Part shown: positions 24,156 through 32,651 of the stretch, one piece after another
Position numbering within the stretch: position 1 is the first letter of the stretch
Layout of the letters: each line of letters opens with the position of its first letter
DNA from: Pseudomonas mosselii
GTDB lineage: Bacteria > Pseudomonadota > Gammaproteobacteria > Pseudomonadales > Pseudomonadaceae
NCBI RefSeq assembly: GCF_019823065.1
Contig: NZ_CP081966.1
Location: forward strand, 5,301,501 to 5,365,500
Length of the DNA stretch: 64,000 nt
Direction: 5' to 3'
The notes under the pieces: model-generated
What the model was told of the DNA's origin: nothing
The model's input: only the letters and a program-made list of their open reading frames with translations
The model's database searches: none
Program-made: the position numbers and the translations under genes

Positions 24156-26465
24156 ATGCCCCTGCGCCTGCGCCCCCTCGCCTACGCCCTGCTCCTCGCC
24201 ACCCCGCTCGCCCTGGCCGGCGAGCACCGCGACTACCACATCGCCCCCGGCACACTGGAACAGGCCCTGAACCAGTTCGGTCGCGAAAGCGGCGCGCTGA
24301 TCTCGTTCAGCCCGGGCCTGACCCAGGGCCTGAGCAGCCCCGGCCTGGAGGGCCAATACGAGGTCGGCCAGGGGCTCGATGCCCTGCTGCGCGGCAGCGG
24401 CCTGCAGGCGCGCCAGGAGACCGACAACGCCTACAGCCTGCAACCGCTGCCGGCCACGGTCGGCAACGCCGCGGTCGAGCTGGGCGCATCCACCGTGGTC
24501 GGCGACTGGCTGGCCGAGGCCCGCCAGGACAACGTCTTCGAACACCCCGGCGCCCGCGACGTGGTGCGCCGCGAGGCATTCGAACGCAGCGGCGCCAGCA
24601 GCGCCCGCGAAGTGCTCAACCGCATCCCCGGCGTCAACGCCCCGGAAAACAACGGCACCGGCAGCCACGACCTGGCACTGAACTTCGGCATCCGTGGCTT
24701 GAACCCGCGCCTGGCCTCGCGCTCCACCGTGCTGATGGACGGCATCCCGGTGCCCTTCGCCCCCTACGGCCAACCGCAGCTGTCGCTGGCGCCGATCAGC
24801 CTGGGCAACATGGATGCCGTGGACGTGGTACGCGGCGGCGGCGCGGTGCGCTACGGGCCGCAGAACGTCGGCGGCATCGTCAACTTCGTCACCCGTGCCA
24901 TCCCCGAAGAAGCCACCTTCAAGGCGGCGATGCAGAACCAGATCAGCCCCTCGTCCAGCCAGGATGGCCTGAAGAACAGCGCCAACCTGTTGATCGGCGG
25001 CACCAATGCCAACGGCCTGGGCGGCGCCCTGCTCTACTCCGGCACCCGCGGCAGCGACTGGCGCGAACACAGCGACACGCAGATCGACGACCTGATGCTC
25101 AAGGGCAAGCTGCAACTGGACGAAGCCAACAGCCTGCATGCCATGGCTCAGTACTACGAGGGTGAAGCCGAAATGCCCGGCGGCCTGAGCACTGCCGACT
25201 TCGACGCCGACCCGTACCAATCGACCCGCCTGAAGGACAGGTTCTGGGGCCGCCGCACCCTGTTCAACCTGGGCTACGACTACAAGCAGGACGACCGTCA
25301 GTTCAGCGTCAACAGCTTCTTCACCAAAACCCTGCGCAGCGGCTACCTCGACCAGGGCAGCTTCGTCTCGCTGTCGCCGCGCGAGTACTGGGTGCGTGGC
25401 ATCGAGACCCGCTTCTCGCAGGGCGTGGCCCTGGGCGACAGCTGGCACGAACTGGGCATCGGCTACCGCTACGTCAACGAGGCGGGCCACGAACTGCGCT
25501 ACCGCGAGCCGGTCAACGGCGCCCTGCCGACCACCGCCAGCCGCAACGACCGCGACACCCGCGGCAGCACTGAGGCCCATGCCATCTACCTGGACGACCG
25601 CATCGACATCGGCCGCTGGACCATCACCCCGGGCATCCGCTACGAGATGATCGACTCCGAGCAGAGCAACAAGCTCAACGGCCAGCAGTACCAAGGCAGC
25701 TACAACACCGCCCTGCCGGCCCTGAACGTGATGTACCACCTCACCGACAACTGGAACCTCTACGTCAACACCGAAGGCTCGTTCGGCAGCGTGCAGTACA
25801 GCCAGATGCCCAACCGGGTCAGCAGCGGCGAGGTGAAACCGGAGAAGGCGCGCACCTGGGAAGTCGGCACCCGCTACGACAATGGCGACCTGCAGGCCGA
25901 GATCGGCGCCTTCCTGATCAACTTCGACAACCAGTACGAAAGCAACCAGACCAACGACTCGGTAATCGCCCGCGGCGAGACCCGCCACCAGGGTATCGAG
26001 ACCAGCGTGCGCTACGCCCTCGACGGCTTGAGCCCGGTCTTGGCCGGTTTCGACGTGCACGCCGGCTACGCCTTCGTCGATGCCACCATCCGCGAAGACG
26101 GCCCGAACAAGGGCAACCAGGTACCGTTCTCGTCCCGTCACAAGGGCACGCTGGGGATCGGCTACACCGAAGGCCCATGGCAGTTGAACCTGGACAGCAG
26201 CTTCCAGAGCAGCCAGTACGCCGACAACGCCAACACTGGCAGCGAAAGCGCCGACGGCAGCACCGGGCGCATCCCCGGCTACATGCTGGTCAGCACCCGC
26301 GCCGGCTATGACTTCGGCCCGCAGCTTTCGAACCTGAAGGTGGCGGTGGGGGTGAAGAACCTGCTCAACCGCGAGTACTACACCCGCTCGTTCGACGACA
26401 ACAACAAGGGCAAGTACGTGGGTGAGCCGCGAACGTTGTATGTGCAGACGTCGGTAGCGTTCTGA
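24156..26465 (+). CDS. fecA: TonB-dependent receptor, FecA-like (ferric citrate type)
   Basis: A 769-residue outer-membrane receptor. The signal peptide (residues 1-22, ALLLATPLALAGE) precedes an STN domain (YHIAPGTLEQALNQFGRESG to NAYSLQPLP). The plug has VLNRIPGVNAPENNGTGSHDLALNFGIRGLNPRLASRSTVLMDGIPVPFAPYGQPQL in several conserved blocks, and the barrel ends TSVAF. The plug text and cassette order fecI-fecR-fecA match ferric dicitrate receptors. I use the ATG at 24156 with AGGA upstream; an in-frame TTG at 24135 is less likely. A 13-bp palindrome (TCAACTCAGTTGA, 24081-24093) sits in the 108-bp gap after fecR. Citrate as ligand is inference. Confidence 0.9.
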   Translation: MPLRLRPLAYALLLATPLALAGEHRDYHIAPGTLEQALNQFGRESGALISFSPGLTQGLSSPGLEGQYEVGQGLDALLRGSGLQARQETDNAYSLQPLPATVGNAAVELGASTVVGDWLAEARQDNVFEHPGARDVVRREAFERSGASSAREVLNRIPGVNAPENNGTGSHDLALNFGIRGLNPRLASRSTVLMDGIPVPFAPYGQPQLSLAPISLGNMDAVDVVRGGGAVRYGPQNVGGIVNFVTRAIPEEATFKAAMQNQISPSSSQDGLKNSANLLIGGTNANGLGGALLYSGTRGSDWREHSDTQIDDLMLKGKLQLDEANSLHAMAQYYEGEAEMPGGLSTADFDADPYQSTRLKDRFWGRRTLFNLGYDYKQDDRQFSVNSFFTKTLRSGYLDQGSFVSLSPREYWVRGIETRFSQGVALGDSWHELGIGYRYVNEAGHELRYREPVNGALPTTASRNDRDTRGSTEAHAIYLDDRIDIGRWTITPGIRYEMIDSEQSNKLNGQQYQGSYNTALPALNVMYHLTDNWNLYVNTEGSFGSVQYSQMPNRVSSGEVKPEKARTWEVGTRYDNGDLQAEIGAFLINFDNQYESNQTNDSVIARGETRHQGIETSVRYALDGLSPVLAGFDVHAGYAFVDATIREDGPNKGNQVPFSSRHKGTLGIGYTEGPWQLNLDSSFQSSQYADNANTGSESADGSTGRIPGYMLVSTRAGYDFGPQLSNLKVAVGVKNLLNREYYTRSFDDNNKGKYVGEPRTLYVQTSVAF

Positions 26466-26554
26466 CAGCGCGGGCCAGAGGGGTAGACGCCTTCCCTGTA
26501 GGAGATCGCCCAGCCTTTAGGGCTACGCTGTCGCGCAGGGAGCAGAGTTCCAGC

Positions 26555-26668
26555 GTGGGAGCGGCCTTGTGTCGCGAAAGGGCCGCAAAGCGGCCCCGGC
26601 GATTGTTGCATGAACACGGAAATCGGGGGCTGCTACGCAGCCCTTTCGCGACGCAAGGCCGCTCCCAC
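26555..26668. repeat. Inverted REP pair (BIME)
   Basis: Facing copies of the GTGGGAGCGGCCTTGTGTCG unit (26555-26597 and 26627-26668). They fill most of the 272-bp gap between fecA and the convergent glutathione peroxidase gene; nothing else is seen there. Confidence 0.87.
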
Positions 26669-26737
26669 GGGGCTCGGCGATCTCCTACAGAGGATGTGGA
26701 GTGGCCTGAAGAGTGTGTATCCGGCAAATAGCGCAAA

Positions 26738-27220
26738 TCAGCCCAGCGCCTTCTCGATCGCCTGCACCACGGTCGGATCATCCGGCGCGGTACGCGGGGC
26801 GAAACGCGCCAATACACGGCCATCCTTGCCAACCAGGAACTTCTCGAAGTTCCAGGTGATATCGCCGGGGAACTCGGCCCCTTCACCCGCCAGCAGGCGG
26901 TACAGCGAATGACGCTGCGGCCCGTTGACCTCGAGCTTGGCGCCCAGCGGGAAGCTCACCCCATAGTTGAGGCTGCAAAACGCCTGGATCTCCTCCTCGC
27001 TGCCAGGTTCCTGGCCGGCGAACTGGTTGCACGGCAGACCCAGCACATTGAAGCCCTTGTCCCTGTAGTCCTGATAAAGGTTCTCCAGGGCCTTGTACTG
27101 CGGGGTCAACCCGCACTTGGAGGCGACATTGACCACCAGCACCACTTGGCCCTTGAACGGGGCCAGCGGCAGGTCCTCGCCGTTCAACGCCTTCAACGTC
27201 AGGTCGTGAAATGCACTCAT
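26738..27220 (-). CDS. Glutathione peroxidase family protein (BtuE-like thiol peroxidase)
   Basis: A 160-residue peroxidase with catalytic Cys36 in NVASKCGLTPQY, Gln in LPCNQFAGQEPG, and Trp/Asn in ITWNFEKFLV, the complete GPx tetrad with Cys in place of selenocysteine. A second Cys (PCNQF) and a third (AFCSLN) could allow thioredoxin-linked recycling, as for most bacterial members. It reduces hydrogen peroxide and lipid hydroperoxides in the cytoplasm. It appears to be monocistronic, with the fecA gene converging through a REP pair. Confidence 0.93.
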   Translation of the reverse strand: MSAFHDLTLKALNGEDLPLAPFKGQVVLVVNVASKCGLTPQYKALENLYQDYRDKGFNVLGLPCNQFAGQEPGSEEEIQAFCSLNYGVSFPLGAKLEVNGPQRHSLYRLLAGEGAEFPGDITWNFEKFLVGKDGRVLARFAPRTAPDDPTVVQAIEKALG

Positions 27221-27366
27221 GATGAAATCCCCTCTCAGGTTCCCGATTGCCGCTGGGGCGAATCCCGCCCACTAAAAAGGCGCGCGGCCAAACCGTCCAC
27301 CCTCCTGAGGAGGGCAAGTCCGGCTTGCCCGAGCGCCTGGCGACTCTCTGAGCTTAGCGCAGAAAA

Positions 27367-27852
27367 TCAGTGGTGATGGCCACCTTCACCGTGGATGTGG
27401 CGGTGAGCGATTTCTTCTTCGCTGGCCTCACGCACGTCGACAACCTTGACCTTGAAGTTCAGGCGCTGGCCAGCCAGCGGGTGGTTGCCGTCAACGGTGA
27501 CGTCGTCGCCGTCGATGTCGCGGATGGTGACGATCTGCATCTGACCGTCCGGCGCCGAGGCGTGGAACTGCATGCCGACTTCCAGCTGGTCGACGCCTTC
27601 GAACATGCTGCGGTTCAGGGTGCTGACCAGTTCGGCCGAGTACTCGCCATAGGCGTCTTCCGGTTCGATGGCAACGGTCAGCTCGTCACCGGCCTGCTTG
27701 CCTTCCAGGGCTTTTTCCAGGCCCGGGATGATGTTGGCGGCACCGTGCAGGTAGACCAGCGGCGCACCACCGGCGGAGCTGTCGATGACCTCACCTGCGT
27801 CGTTGGTGAGGGTATAGTCGATGGAGACAGCCTTGTTGGCGGCGATCAGCAT
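27367..27852 (-). CDS. slyD: FKBP-type peptidyl-prolyl isomerase SlyD
   Basis: A 161-residue SlyD. The FKBP half (KAVSIDYTLTNDAGEVIDSS, LVYLHGAANIIPGLEKALEGK) is interrupted by the insert-in-flap chaperone domain (residues about 68-125, EDAYGEYSAELV to VDGNHPLAGQRLNF). A short His-rich tail HRHIHGEGGHHH binds Ni or other metals, shorter than in E. coli SlyD. It assists folding and metal delivery in the cytoplasm. The ATG at 27852 has AAGG upstream. The start codon overlaps, on the opposite strand, the likely start of the DUF3565 gene. Confidence 0.93.
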   Translation of the reverse strand: MLIAANKAVSIDYTLTNDAGEVIDSSAGGAPLVYLHGAANIIPGLEKALEGKQAGDELTVAIEPEDAYGEYSAELVSTLNRSMFEGVDQLEVGMQFHASAPDGQMQIVTIRDIDGDDVTVDGNHPLAGQRLNFKVKVVDVREASEEEIAHRHIHGEGGHHH

Positions 27853-28153
27853 GGGGCAAGACCTTTTGCAAAAGAATGTAGAACGGACAAGTGTAACCAA
27901 CGCATCGACCGATTGCGAACGCGACTCGGACCAAGGGCCGCCCATCAGTCGGATCACCGGCTTCCACCTCGACGAGGAGGACCACTGGGTGGTCGAGCTG
28001 TCCTGCGGCCACACCCAGCACCTGCGCCACCAGCCGCCGTGGCAGGCCCGGCCCTGGGTGCTCGATGCCGACGAGCGCGCCCGGCGCATCGGCCAGGTAT
28101 TCGCCTGCGGCTGGTGCGCGCAGGGGGCGGTTAGCGATACCCTTGGCCGCTGA
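27851..28153 (+). CDS. DUF3565 protein
   Basis: Up to 100 residues. The C-terminal 60 (ITGFHLDEEDHWVVELSCGHTQHLRHQPPWQARPW to CGWC) match DUF3565, with Cys/His positions SCGH and FACGWC that could form a metal site. The first 35 residues are not family-like and the true start is unclear. The ATG at 27851 overlaps the slyD start codon head-on; the only later alternative in the frame is a TTG near 27866. Function is unknown. It lies 32 bp upstream of pta and may be cotranscribed with it. Confidence 0.7.
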   Translation: MGQDLLQKNVERTSVTNASTDCERDSDQGPPISRITGFHLDEEDHWVVELSCGHTQHLRHQPPWQARPWVLDADERARRIGQVFACGWCAQGAVSDTLGR

Positions 28154-28185
28154 ATTCCTTGCACCGCTTATTTCGAGAAGCACGC

Positions 28186-30276
28186 ATGCAGACATTTTTC
28201 ATTGCGCCGACCGACTTCGGCGTCGGCCTGACCTCCATCAGCCTGGGACTGGTGCGCACCCTGGAGCGCGCGGGGCTAAAGGTCGGCTTCTTCAAGCCGA
28301 TCGCCCAGCCGCACCCCGGCGACACCGGGCCGGAGCGTTCCAGCGAACTGGTAGCCCGTACCCACGGCATCAAGCCGCCCACGCCCCTGAGCCTGGGGCA
28401 TGTCGAGCGCATGCTCGGTGACGGCCAGCTCGACGAGCTGCTCGAGGAGATCATCCGCCTCTACCAACAAGCCTGCGTCGGCAAGGACGTGGTGGTGGTC
28501 GAGGGCATGGTGCCGACCCGCCACGCCAGCTATGCCGCCCGGGTCAACCTGCACCTGGCCAAGAGCCTGGACGCCGAGGTGATCCTGGTGTCGGCACCGG
28601 AGAACGAGGTATTGAGCGAGCTGTCCGGTCGCGTCGAACTGCAGGCCCAGCTGTTTGGCGGCCCGCGGGACCCGAAGGTGCTCGGTGTGATCCTCAACAA
28701 GGTGCGCACCGACGAAAGCATGGCCGACTTCGCCACGCGCCTGCGCGAGCATTCGCCGCTGCTGCGCGGCAACGACTTCCGCCTGCTCGGCTGCATCCCG
28801 TACCAGGCCGAGCTCAACGCCCCGCGAACCCGTGACGTGGCCGAGCTGCTCGGCGCCCAGGTACTCAACGCCGGCGACTACGACCAGCGGCGCATGAGCA
28901 AGATCATCATCTGCGCCCGCACCGTGGCCAACACCGTGCCACTGCTGACCTCCGGCACCCTGGTAGTGACCCCGGGCGACCGTGACGACATCATCCTCGC
29001 CGTGTGCATGGCCGCGATCAACGGCGTGCCCCTGGCCGGCCTGCTGCTGACCAGCGACAGCAAGCCCGACCCACGCATCCTCGAGCTGTGCCGCGGTGCC
29101 CTGCAGGCCGGCCTGCCGATCCTGTCGGTGAGCACCGGCTCCTACGACACCGCCAACCAGCTCAACTCGCTGAACCGCGAGATCCCGGTGGACGACCGCG
29201 AGCGCGCCGAGTTCATCACCGACTTCGTCGCCAGCCAGCTGGACGCGGCCTGGCTGCACCAGCGTTGCGGCACGCCACGGGAACTGCGCCTGTCACCGGC
29301 AGTGTTCCGCTACCAGTTGATCCAGCGCGCCCAGCAGGCCAACAAGCGCATCGTCCTGCCCGAGGGCGCCGAGCCCCTGCTGGTGCAAGCCGCCGCCCTG
29401 TGCCAGGCCCGTGGCATTGCCCGCTGCGTGCTGCTGGCCAAGCCCGAGGACGTGCAGGCCGTGGCCCGCGCCCAGGGCATCAGCCTGCCGCCGGACCTGG
29501 AGGTGCTCGACCCCGACCTGATCCGTGGCCGCTATGTCGAACCGATGGTCGAGCTGCGCAAGAGCAAGAACCTCAACGCGCCGATGGCCGAGCAGCAGCT
29601 GGAAGACCCGGTGGTGATCGGCACCATGATGCTGGCCCTCGGCGAAGTGGACGGCCTGGTCTCCGGCCTGGTGCACTCCACGGCCAACACCATCCGCCCG
29701 GCCTTGCAGCTGATCAAGACGGCGCCGGGCAGCAGCCTGGTGTCGTCGGTGTTCTTCATGCTGTTCCCCGACCAGGTGCTGGTGTATGGCGACTGCGTGA
29801 TGAACCCGCATCCCAGCGCCGCCGAGCTGGCCGAAATCGCCCGGCAGAGCGCCGAGTCCGCCGAATCGTTCGGCATCGCGCCACGGGTGGCGATGCTCAG
29901 CTATTCCAGCGATTCGGCGGCCAGCGACGAGGAGGTGGAAAAGGTACGCGAAGCCACGCGCCTGGCGCAGCAGGCCGAGCACGACCTGGTGATCGACGGG
30001 CCGTTGCAGTATGACGCCGCCGCCAACCCCGAGATCGCCCGGCAACTGGCGCCGTCGAGCCCGGTGGCCGGACGCGCCACGGTGTTCGTGTTCCCCGACC
30101 TGAACACCGGCAACACCACGCACAAGGCGGTGCAGCGCAGCGCCGACTGCGTCAGCCTCGGGCCGATGCTGCAAGGTCTGCGCAAGCCGGTCAACGACCT
30201 GCCCCGTGGGGCGCAGGTGGACGATATCGTGCATACCATCGCGTTGACGGCGATTCAGGCCAGTACCGAACGCTAG
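28186..30276 (+). CDS. pta: Phosphate acetyltransferase
   Basis: A 696-residue long-form Pta interconverting acetyl-CoA and acetyl phosphate. The N-terminal BioD-like P-loop domain starts MQTFFIAPTDFGVGLTSISLGLVRTLE. The middle DRTGG domain (about residues 215-330) is followed by the catalytic PTA_PTB domain from about residue 370 (KRIVLPEGAE, LVSGLVHSTANTIRPALQLIK, FPDLNTGNTTHKAVQR). The P-loop reads APTDFGVGLTS, without the canonical Lys, as commonly degenerate in this family. I use the ATG at 28186 with GAGAAG upstream. No ackA gene is present in the window. Confidence 0.95.
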   Translation: MQTFFIAPTDFGVGLTSISLGLVRTLERAGLKVGFFKPIAQPHPGDTGPERSSELVARTHGIKPPTPLSLGHVERMLGDGQLDELLEEIIRLYQQACVGKDVVVVEGMVPTRHASYAARVNLHLAKSLDAEVILVSAPENEVLSELSGRVELQAQLFGGPRDPKVLGVILNKVRTDESMADFATRLREHSPLLRGNDFRLLGCIPYQAELNAPRTRDVAELLGAQVLNAGDYDQRRMSKIIICARTVANTVPLLTSGTLVVTPGDRDDIILAVCMAAINGVPLAGLLLTSDSKPDPRILELCRGALQAGLPILSVSTGSYDTANQLNSLNREIPVDDRERAEFITDFVASQLDAAWLHQRCGTPRELRLSPAVFRYQLIQRAQQANKRIVLPEGAEPLLVQAAALCQARGIARCVLLAKPEDVQAVARAQGISLPPDLEVLDPDLIRGRYVEPMVELRKSKNLNAPMAEQQLEDPVVIGTMMLALGEVDGLVSGLVHSTANTIRPALQLIKTAPGSSLVSSVFFMLFPDQVLVYGDCVMNPHPSAAELAEIARQSAESAESFGIAPRVAMLSYSSDSAASDEEVEKVREATRLAQQAEHDLVIDGPLQYDAAANPEIARQLAPSSPVAGRATVFVFPDLNTGNTTHKAVQRSADCVSLGPMLQGLRKPVNDLPRGAQVDDIVHTIALTAIQASTER

Positions 30277-30281
30277 AAAGC

Positions 30282-30375
30282 ATCGCGGGGCAAGTCGCAT
30301 CGGCGCACCGCCGCTCCCACGCCATGAGTGGATGGCGTGGGAGCGGCGGTGCGCCGATGCGACTTGCCCCGCGAT
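30282..30375. repeat. Perfect 94-bp palindrome (BIME) between convergent genes
   Basis: Two perfectly complementary 44-bp arms (30282-30325 and 30332-30375) are separated by a 6-base loop GAGTGG. Each arm is a REP unit of the ATCGCGGGGCAAGTCGCATC type. It lies just after pta and just before the OmpA lipoprotein stop, so it may terminate both. The first 36 bases also occur at 390-425. Confidence 0.93.
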
Positions 30376-30393
30376 CGGTTGCAGCCAGGCGAC

Positions 30394-31113
30394 TTATGGA
30401 TACTGCTGCACAGTCCCCTGCTGGTCATACTGCTGACCCGGGATCGGCTTCAGGTTGACCTCGACGCGGCGGTTCTGCGCACGGCCATTGGCATCGGCGT
30501 TGCTGGCGATCGGCTGGTCCGGCCCCATGCCACGCACGCTGACCCGCGAGGAATCCACGCCCTGGGAGGTCAGGTAGGTGCTGACCGCCTGGGCACGACG
30601 CTGGGACAGGTCCATGTTGTGCTGGCGGCTGCCGGTGCTGTCGGTGAAGCCCACCACCTCGATGGTGTTCTGGTTGAACTGCTTGAACGAGTTGGCCAGG
30701 TTGTTCAGCGGCGAGTAGAAGCTTGGGGAAATGTTCGCCGAATCGGTGGCGAAGGTGATATTGCCCGGCATGATCAGCTTGATCTGGTCGCCCTGGCGCT
30801 GCACCTCGACGCCGGTGTTGGCCATCTTGGCGCGCAGCTCGGCTTCCTGCTTGTCGGCGTAGTAGCCGTAGCCGGCGGCGGCGGCGCCCACCGCGGCGGC
30901 GCCGATCAGCGCGCCTTTGCCACGGTTGTTGTGATCGATGGCGGCACCGGCAATGGCACCGGCCAGCGCGCCCAGGCCACCGTACTTGGCGGTCTTGCTC
31001 ATCCCTGTGGAGCCCTGCGCCTGGCCCTGGTTGTCATACGGGTTGGGGCTGGCACAACCGGACATCAGGGCGGCGGCGGTAGCGACGATAATCAGACGAC
31101 GCATGGTGAACAT
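30394..31113 (-). CDS. OmpA-family lipoprotein
   Basis: A 239-residue envelope protein. The lipoprotein signal has lipobox LMSGC (Cys20). A Gly/Ala-rich glycine-zipper segment follows (residues about 42-90, YGGLGALAGAIAGAAIDHNN, GALIGAAAVGAAAAGYGYY). The C-terminal OmpA peptidoglycan-binding domain (about 115-225) has IEVVGFTDSTGSRQHNMDLSQRRAQAV and NRRVEVNL. It is YiaD-like: anchored in the outer membrane and tethered to peptidoglycan. The start MFTMRR is chosen because AGGAG precedes it by 7-8 bases. Confidence 0.93.
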   Translation of the reverse strand: MFTMRRLIIVATAAALMSGCASPNPYDNQGQAQGSTGMSKTAKYGGLGALAGAIAGAAIDHNNRGKGALIGAAAVGAAAAGYGYYADKQEAELRAKMANTGVEVQRQGDQIKLIMPGNITFATDSANISPSFYSPLNNLANSFKQFNQNTIEVVGFTDSTGSRQHNMDLSQRRAQAVSTYLTSQGVDSSRVSVRGMGPDQPIASNADANGRAQNRRVEVNLKPIPGQQYDQQGTVQQYP

Positions 31114-31208
31114 GGACAAGCTCCTACTGAAATTCAAAAGTGCAGCGGATCACCTACGGATCTATGCCAGCCTTGGATTGCAGCGCGGCGGAAAAATTCC
31201 ATGAAACC

Positions 31209-31853
31209 TCAGGCGCGCACGAACGGATTCTCGCGCATCTCGTCGCCGAGGCGGGTGTCCGGGCCATGGCCGGTCACCACGATGGCCTCCTCATCCAGGC
31301 GGTACAGCCGTTCCTTGATGGATCGAACGATAGCCCGCTGATCGCCACCCCACAAATCGGTGCGCCCTACGCCACGACGGAACAGCGTATCGCCAGCGAT
31401 CAGCAGCTTGTGCTCGGCGAACCAGAAACTCATCGAACCCGGCGTATGCCCTGGGGTGTGCAAGGCCACGCCGCAGCCGCAGGCCAGCTCCTCGTCGTCG
31501 CTCAGCCAGCGGTCCGGCGACGGCACCGGCGTGTAGGGCATGCCGAACATCTGGCACTGCATCTCCAGGTTTTCCCACAGCGGCTGGTCGGCCTTGTGCA
31601 AGTGCAGCGTGGCACCGGTCAGTTCCTTGAGCTTGCCCGAGGCGAGGAAATGGTCGAAGTGGGCATGGGTGTGGATGATGCTCACCAGGGTCAGGCCATG
31701 ATGCTGCAGGCGGGCGAGGATCTTCTGCTCGTCCCCGCCCGGGTCGACGACGATGGCCTTTTTGCTGAGCGGGTCGCCGATCAGGGTGCAGTTGCACTGC
31801 AGCGGGCCGACGGGGAAGGTTTCGCGGATGAGGGTTGAAGGTAGAGCGTTCAT
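31209..31853 (-). CDS. Metallo-beta-lactamase-fold hydrolase (glyoxalase II-like)
   Basis: A 214-residue protein with the metal motif HTHAHFDH, a third His in LHTPGHTPGS, Asp in IAGDTLFRRGVGRTD and a last His in VTGHGPDT, so the binuclear Zn site is complete. It lacks the C-terminal substrate domain of true glyoxalase II, so it is one of the short YcbL-type hydrolases with a thioester or related substrate. I use the ATG giving MNALPSTLI. It lies in line with the histidine kinase and receiver genes, but about 105 bp separates it from the kinase stop, so an operon is uncertain. Confidence 0.9.
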   Translation of the reverse strand: MNALPSTLIRETFPVGPLQCNCTLIGDPLSKKAIVVDPGGDEQKILARLQHHGLTLVSIIHTHAHFDHFLASGKLKELTGATLHLHKADQPLWENLEMQCQMFGMPYTPVPSPDRWLSDDEELACGCGVALHTPGHTPGSMSFWFAEHKLLIAGDTLFRRGVGRTDLWGGDQRAIVRSIKERLYRLDEEAIVVTGHGPDTRLGDEMRENPFVRA

Positions 31854-31958
31854 TGTTGGCCTGGAGAAATCACGGATGTCCGACAAGACTATCGCCAGGC
31901 CTGCGGTATGCCAACTCGTGATCAAAGCCTCTGAAAGAGCTGACGAACGCGGCAGATC

Positions 31959-32651
31959 TCAAGGCAGGTACAACCGGAACAAACCGCCCCCCAGTGTCCC
32001 GCCATTGGCAATCTCGATCCGCCCGCGTACCCCGTTGCGCTCGTGCAGCGCGGCAATTCGCGCGGCGAAGTACAGCCCCAGCCCGGTGCTGCCGCTCTGC
32101 GAGTCGATACCCTGCACATAGTCGTGCTGGCGTTCGAGCATGCGCTGTGGATAACCGGCGCCGTCGTCGTTGACGCTGATCACCAGTTGCTCGCCCTCTT
32201 CCTCGATGCTGATCAGCAGGGCATGGCCGGCATAGCGGATGGCGTTGGTGAGCACATTGGCCACCACCGAGGCGACCAGTTCGCGGTCGAAGAAGCCCAG
32301 CGGGCTCTCGGTCTCGATGCGCCAGGTGGCAAGGATGTCGCGGTGTTTGATCACCTCTTCCTGGGCCGCCAGCTGGGCCTCGAGGAAGTCGTCCAGCTCG
32401 TGGTAGTCCGGGCAGATGGGCAGCTGGTTGACGCCCAGCTTGTACAGCCCCAGCAACTGCACGAGCATACCGTTCAGGTGGCTGAGCTCATGCTCCACCA
32501 CACCCTGCTCGGTGCCGCCGCGCAGCGCTTCGGGCAGGCGCGCCAGCCATTGGCTGTGGGCATGGGTGAGCGCCGCGAGGGAGTTTTTCAGGTCGTGCAC
32601 GGTGGAGGCGATCACCGTGGAGAAGTCCAGCCCCTGGTTGTCCTGGTTCAT
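31959..32651 (-). CDS. Sensor-less histidine kinase
   Basis: A 230-residue soluble kinase. The H-box is at the N-terminus (VHDLKNSLAALTHA, His19). The ATPase has an N-box NVLTNAIRYA, G1 NDDGAGYP and G2 GSTGLGLYFA. There is no transmembrane helix, PAS or other sensor domain, so input must come from a partner protein. Its ATG overlaps the stop of the receiver-TPR gene (ATGA), so the two are made together and probably interact. The H-box sequence HDLKN is of the HPK type seen in several Pseudomonas orphan kinases. Confidence 0.88.
   Translation of the reverse strand: MNQDNQGLDFSTVIASTVHDLKNSLAALTHAHSQWLARLPEALRGGTEQGVVEHELSHLNGMLVQLLGLYKLGVNQLPICPDYHELDDFLEAQLAAQEEVIKHRDILATWRIETESPLGFFDRELVASVVANVLTNAIRYAGHALLISIEEEGEQLVISVNDDGAGYPQRMLERQHDYVQGIDSQSGSTGLGLYFAARIAALHERNGVRGRIEIANGGTLGGGLFRLYLP

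Noticed and set aside
24138..26141. 667-codon minus-strand frame opposite fecA
   Set aside because: Antisense shadow; the Val/Ala/Asp-rich translation has no motif, while the plus strand encodes a full TonB receptor.
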